DNA of 64,000 bases from positions 5,360,862 through 5,424,861 of the forward strand of contig CM055756.1 in the NCBI GenBank assembly GCA_029465975.1. Direction: 5' to 3'. The stretch's first letter is position 1; every line of letters begins with the position of its first letter. Below the pieces are notes generated by a model. The model was not told the DNA's origin. It did not search any database and worked only from the letters and a program-made list of their open reading frames with translations. The translations under genes were made by a program, and so were the position numbers. The DNA is from Dallia pectoralis (lineage: Eukaryota > Chordata > Actinopteri > Esociformes > Umbridae). Below are positions 61,020 to 64,000 of this stretch, piece by piece.

Positions 61020-61755
61020 TACTGTACACTGATGGGCCAAAGCAATATAACCACTCACAAGTGAAGTGAATAGCGTTAATCATGTCTTAACAATGCCACG
61101 TGTCATGGTCTGGGTAGATTAGATGGTAAGTGTACAATCAGTTATGCAGGATTTAAAAACTGAGCGACTTCGACAAGGGACAAATTGTTATGGCCAGACG
61201 ACTGGGTCAGAGCATCTGTGAAACGACAGGGCCCGTGATTTGCTCCCGGTCCGCTGTGGTTAGAACCCACTAACAGTGGTCCAAGGAGAGACAAACCACA
61301 AATCTGTGACAGGGTGTTGGAAGCCCAACGACGGCTATCCCGTCTGGTCTGAACGGACAGAAGGTTTAGATGTCTCACCCTGTTGTATATGGGGCGGCTT
61401 GGCACGATGTTCGCCGTTAGAAGCACACACAATGGGCAACACGCAAGTGTTGGAGTAGGACGTTGGAGCAGTGCAAGAAGGTTGTCTGGTTCAATGTCCG
61501 GTCAACTTGACATGTTCCACCTACCTAAACATTGTTCCAGACCAGGTCCACCACTTCATGACAATGGTTTTCCCGGATGGCAGTGGCCTTTTTCAGCACG
61601 ATAATACGCCCTGTCAGATTGCACACATTAACGGGGAATGGTTTTCCAAGTTCACGGTTGGCCTCTAAGTTCTCCAGGGCTCTGTACCGGTATCTAGGAC
61701 CTGGGAGGAGTTTTATTGAGAGTGTTTTAACGAACTGAGCCACGTGTTCCTATTT
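61020..61755 (+). mobile_element. Tc1-like element, degenerate
   Basis: Left end TACACTGATGGGCCAAAGCA is like those at 13488 and 46008. Transposase-like sequence follows (GGCCAGACGACTGGGTCAGA near 61195, GGCAGTGGCCTTTTTCAGCA near 61578) with frame breaks. The right inverted end was not found. Confidence 0.7.
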
Positions 61756-62140
61756 CTTGTGTCTGAACTAAAAAAAAATGCTATGAACTCATCGTTCGGT
61801 TGAAAGCTCAACTTCAGCGGAAAATAATTGACGTCCAGCACATCTTCCTACGTGACTCACAGTCGGAGATATTCAACCACAAACACAGAGCGATCCTGAC
61901 CCTGTAGTCTGCCAATGTGCCGGTTGCTTCAGCTGCATGTTTCTGTCAGCACTAGCAGTATGATAAATGAAATTTCTCCACCAAGTGAAAGATGGGACTC
62001 ACCCCAAACAAGCACATGCCCCCCCCCCAACAGCGCCACCTTCTGAAAACAGGATTCTGATGAAGGCCATTTAGAGGTGATACGTATTTCTTGGTACCTG
62101 GTAACTGCTTAAAAATGTTTGAATTTTGAAATGTTTCTTT

Positions 62141-63522
62141 AATTATGTCGGAAGTTTACATACATTTAGGTTGAAGTCGTTACTACTAATCTTTCTACCG
62201 CTCTAGTTTTGGCGCATTGATTAGGACATCTATTTTTGCCCATGACACAATAATTGTTTCCTAGAATTGTCTGCAGACAGACACAGTGACTTTTAATTTA
62301 AAACATCTCAATTTCATTGTGTCAGTCGTTCACATACACTAAGTTGACTGTGCTGTCGACAATTCCTGAAACTGCTTTCATGGCTTTAGATGCTACTGAC
62401 AGACAACATTTCTGGCTATTGGAGCTGACCCATTGATGCATCCAAGCATTCAAACGCTCTTTTCTTGATATCCTGGGACAATCAAAAGAAATCTGCCATG
62501 ACCTCAAAGGGAGCAATTTGCGAACCCACTTTCTTCTGTAAAGACAATAATAAGCGAGTATAAACACCTTTGGACCACACAGCCATCGTACCCCTCAGAA
62601 AGGAGGTTCTGTCTCATAGAGATAAAAGTACTTTGGTGCGAACAACGGCAAATAACTTTGTGAAGATGGTGAGGGAACAGGAAGTATGTCTATCCACAGT
62701 AAAACCAGTCTTGTATTGATTGTTTTCCAAATGGACAACAACCTCAACCACACTTCCAAAGTTGTGGCAAAACATCTGAAGGACCACAAAGTCAAGAGAT
62801 TGGCGTGGTCGTCTGTCACGTTTTGACACGGCAGGAAGGCCGGGCATGTGAAATCCAACACCCTCTCTCCCTGGTTTGGCGCACGGACACTTGTTTCAAT
62901 GTGTCATTGCCCTCACCTGTCTTCCTAATCACAATCCTATTTAAGTTCCTCCTCTCCCAGTGTGTGTCTTGTTCCGTGTTTTTTCGCTAAAGCTCCATTT
63001 TTGATTTAGTAAATGTCCTTCGTTCGCCCTGCGCTTGTGTGTCCGTCGCCACCATTCGTGACACCCTCACAAAGACCTGACCTCAATTCTATAGAAACGT
63101 TGTGGGCAGAACTGAAAAGGCCTGTGTAAGCAAACCTACAAACCTGAATCGCCGAAATGGCCTGTGTAAGCCAGTTCACCAGTTCTGTCAGGAGGAATGG
63201 CCCAAAACTCACCCAATATATTGTGGGGAGCTATTGTGTGAAGGCTACCTGAAACATTTGACCCAGGTTAAACATTTTAAAGGGAATGCTACAAATTTCT
63301 GATTTAGCGTATGTTAACCTCTGACCCGCAGGGGATGTGATGGAAGAAATACAATTAATCATTCTCTGCTATTCTCTCTACTACTGACATTTCACGTTCT
63401 TACAATAAAGTGGTGATCTATAACAGGGACTATTTACTAGGGTTAAATGGCAGGAATTGTGAAAAACTGGGTTTAAATGTATTTGGCTAAGATACGCATG
63501 TTAACTTCGGACTTAATTTGTA
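62141..63522. mobile_element. Sleeping Beauty-type Tc1 element, deleted
   Basis: Left end TCGGAAGTTTACATACATTT, with an inner direct repeat near 62328-62350 (TTCACATACACTAAGTTGAC). Right end, inverted, is GTCCGAAGTTAACATG at 63500-63522. This is the IR/DR layout of salmonid-type Tc1 elements. Transposase-like sequence is present at 62450-62813 and 63064-63300, but the middle is missing and an LTR-like unit sits in the gap. Confidence 0.78.
62814..63063 (+). mobile_element. Solo LTR-like insertion inside the Tc1 element
   Basis: 250 bp with perfect 7-bp inverted ends, TGTCACG and CGTGACA, so TG...CA termini. TATTTAAG at 62939 is TATA-like. Flanks CGTC and CCTC could be an imperfect target duplication. 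No coding content. Probably left by recombination between two LTRs, or a very small element. Confidence 0.5.
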
Positions 63523-63574
63523 GATATCTCAGTGGCATTGTTGGTGCCACTACTGGCCCTCCTACATGAGATAT

Positions 63575-63660
63575 CCCTATTTGGAGCAGCAGGTAGTGCT
63601 CTCTGCTGGGGAGACTGAGGGCGCTGGTTCGATTCCCCCAGCCGGACGCTACAATATATT
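63575..63660 (+). mobile_element. tRNA-derived SINE-like fragment
   Basis: GGTTCGATTCC at 63634-63644 is a good B box of an RNA polymerase III promoter, and AGCAGGTAGTGCTCTCTGCT upstream sits about where an A box would be. The cloverleaf is not complete, so it is a SINE-type remnant rather than a tRNA gene. Confidence 0.35.
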
Positions 63661-64000
63661 TGTGTCCCCAAAACAGATACACTGGGTCTCATGACCTGGG
63701 AGAGTTGCAATGTGATAATGTGGTTTCTATCAAAAATAATGTTTCAGGTTAAGTCACATTATGTCACAGTATACCTCATAAGCATCTGTAAAGGTTTGGT
63801 TGTACTTTGTTGTGCTTAGAGCTGTGAGTCTGCAGAATATATTGACATATTTATTTTACAATAGAGGAAGTCCGTTGATGAGCGAGAGAGTGCCAGGTGC
63901 TCCTGTACTTAAGGAACAATGCAGGATAGAAAGCTTTGTGGCATGACATCTTCTGCTTCTGGCTCCAAGCTGCTCTTTGGGAGCTCTTAAATACCTCCAC

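Larger units (their letters stand above)
31628..64000 (+). other. asic2: Probable asic2 intron 1, non-coding
   Basis: No further asic2 exon was recognised. Besides the entries listed separately, I see nothing I can name in 31628-32150, 32792-33600, 34180-34880, 35130-36290, 36620-37470, 38015-40190, 40460-42850, 44660-45170, 46545-48690, 48820-51590, 52170-53270, 54545-55240, 59755-61025 and 63660-64000, apart from short GT/CA or GA tracts (for example 36127-36215, 37070-37155, 40975-41020, 41440-41475, 46850-47020). The intron reading assumes the same orientation as other vertebrates and could be wrong if a gene lies hidden here. Confidence 0.55.

Noticed and set aside
63575..63660. Functional tRNA gene
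   Set aside because: Only a good B box is seen; acceptor stem and anticodon arm do not pair, so a SINE remnant is more likely.

Overview
The window is vertebrate nuclear DNA, most likely from a teleost fish. It has multi-exon genes with GT-AG introns, several Tc1-like transposons (one of Sleeping Beauty type), a DIRS-type retrotransposon, a LINE-2-like fragment and many microsatellites and minisatellites. A TTTATTTAACC-type repeat near 35.0 kb resembles one that is abundant in salmonids and pike-like fishes, so I lean toward Protacanthopterygii. The species is not proven.

Four protein-coding genes can be supported. tmub2 (minus, 2771-3811) and asb16 (minus, 10128-12352) are complete. hrob, also called C17orf53 or MCM8IP (plus, 13134-19135), is complete in ten coding exons, with phases that sum to a whole number of codons. 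The first coding exon of asic2 (plus, 31055-31627) opens a long intron that probably fills the rest of the window. TMUB2, ASB16 and HROB are neighbours on human 17q21.31, which supports the assignments. The genes do not form one pathway: a membrane ubiquitin-like protein, a SOCS-box E3 substrate adaptor, an MCM8-MCM9 recombination factor and a proton-gated sodium channel.

Layout: 0-2.7 kb, Tc1 remnants; 2.7-4.6 kb, tmub2 and promoter; 4.6-9.8 kb, a structurally complete but coding-dead DIRS element; 9.8-19.8 kb, asb16 and hrob head to head around a shared promoter; 19.8-24.2 kb, LTR and Tc1 debris; 24.2-29.7 kb, a 37-bp satellite array split by a nested DNA transposon that carries a spliced ORF remnant; 29.7-31.6 kb, asic2 5' region and first coding exon; 31.6-64 kb, intronic sequence with minisatellites, transposons and a 4.5-kb array of a 21-bp unit.

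The most notable features are the density of minisatellites (about ten arrays), two of which grew out of hrob gene signals (a 5' splice site and the stop codon); the DIRS terminal architecture readable to the base; and the nested transposon with its cargo-like ORF. I did not find a convincing new multi-gene system.
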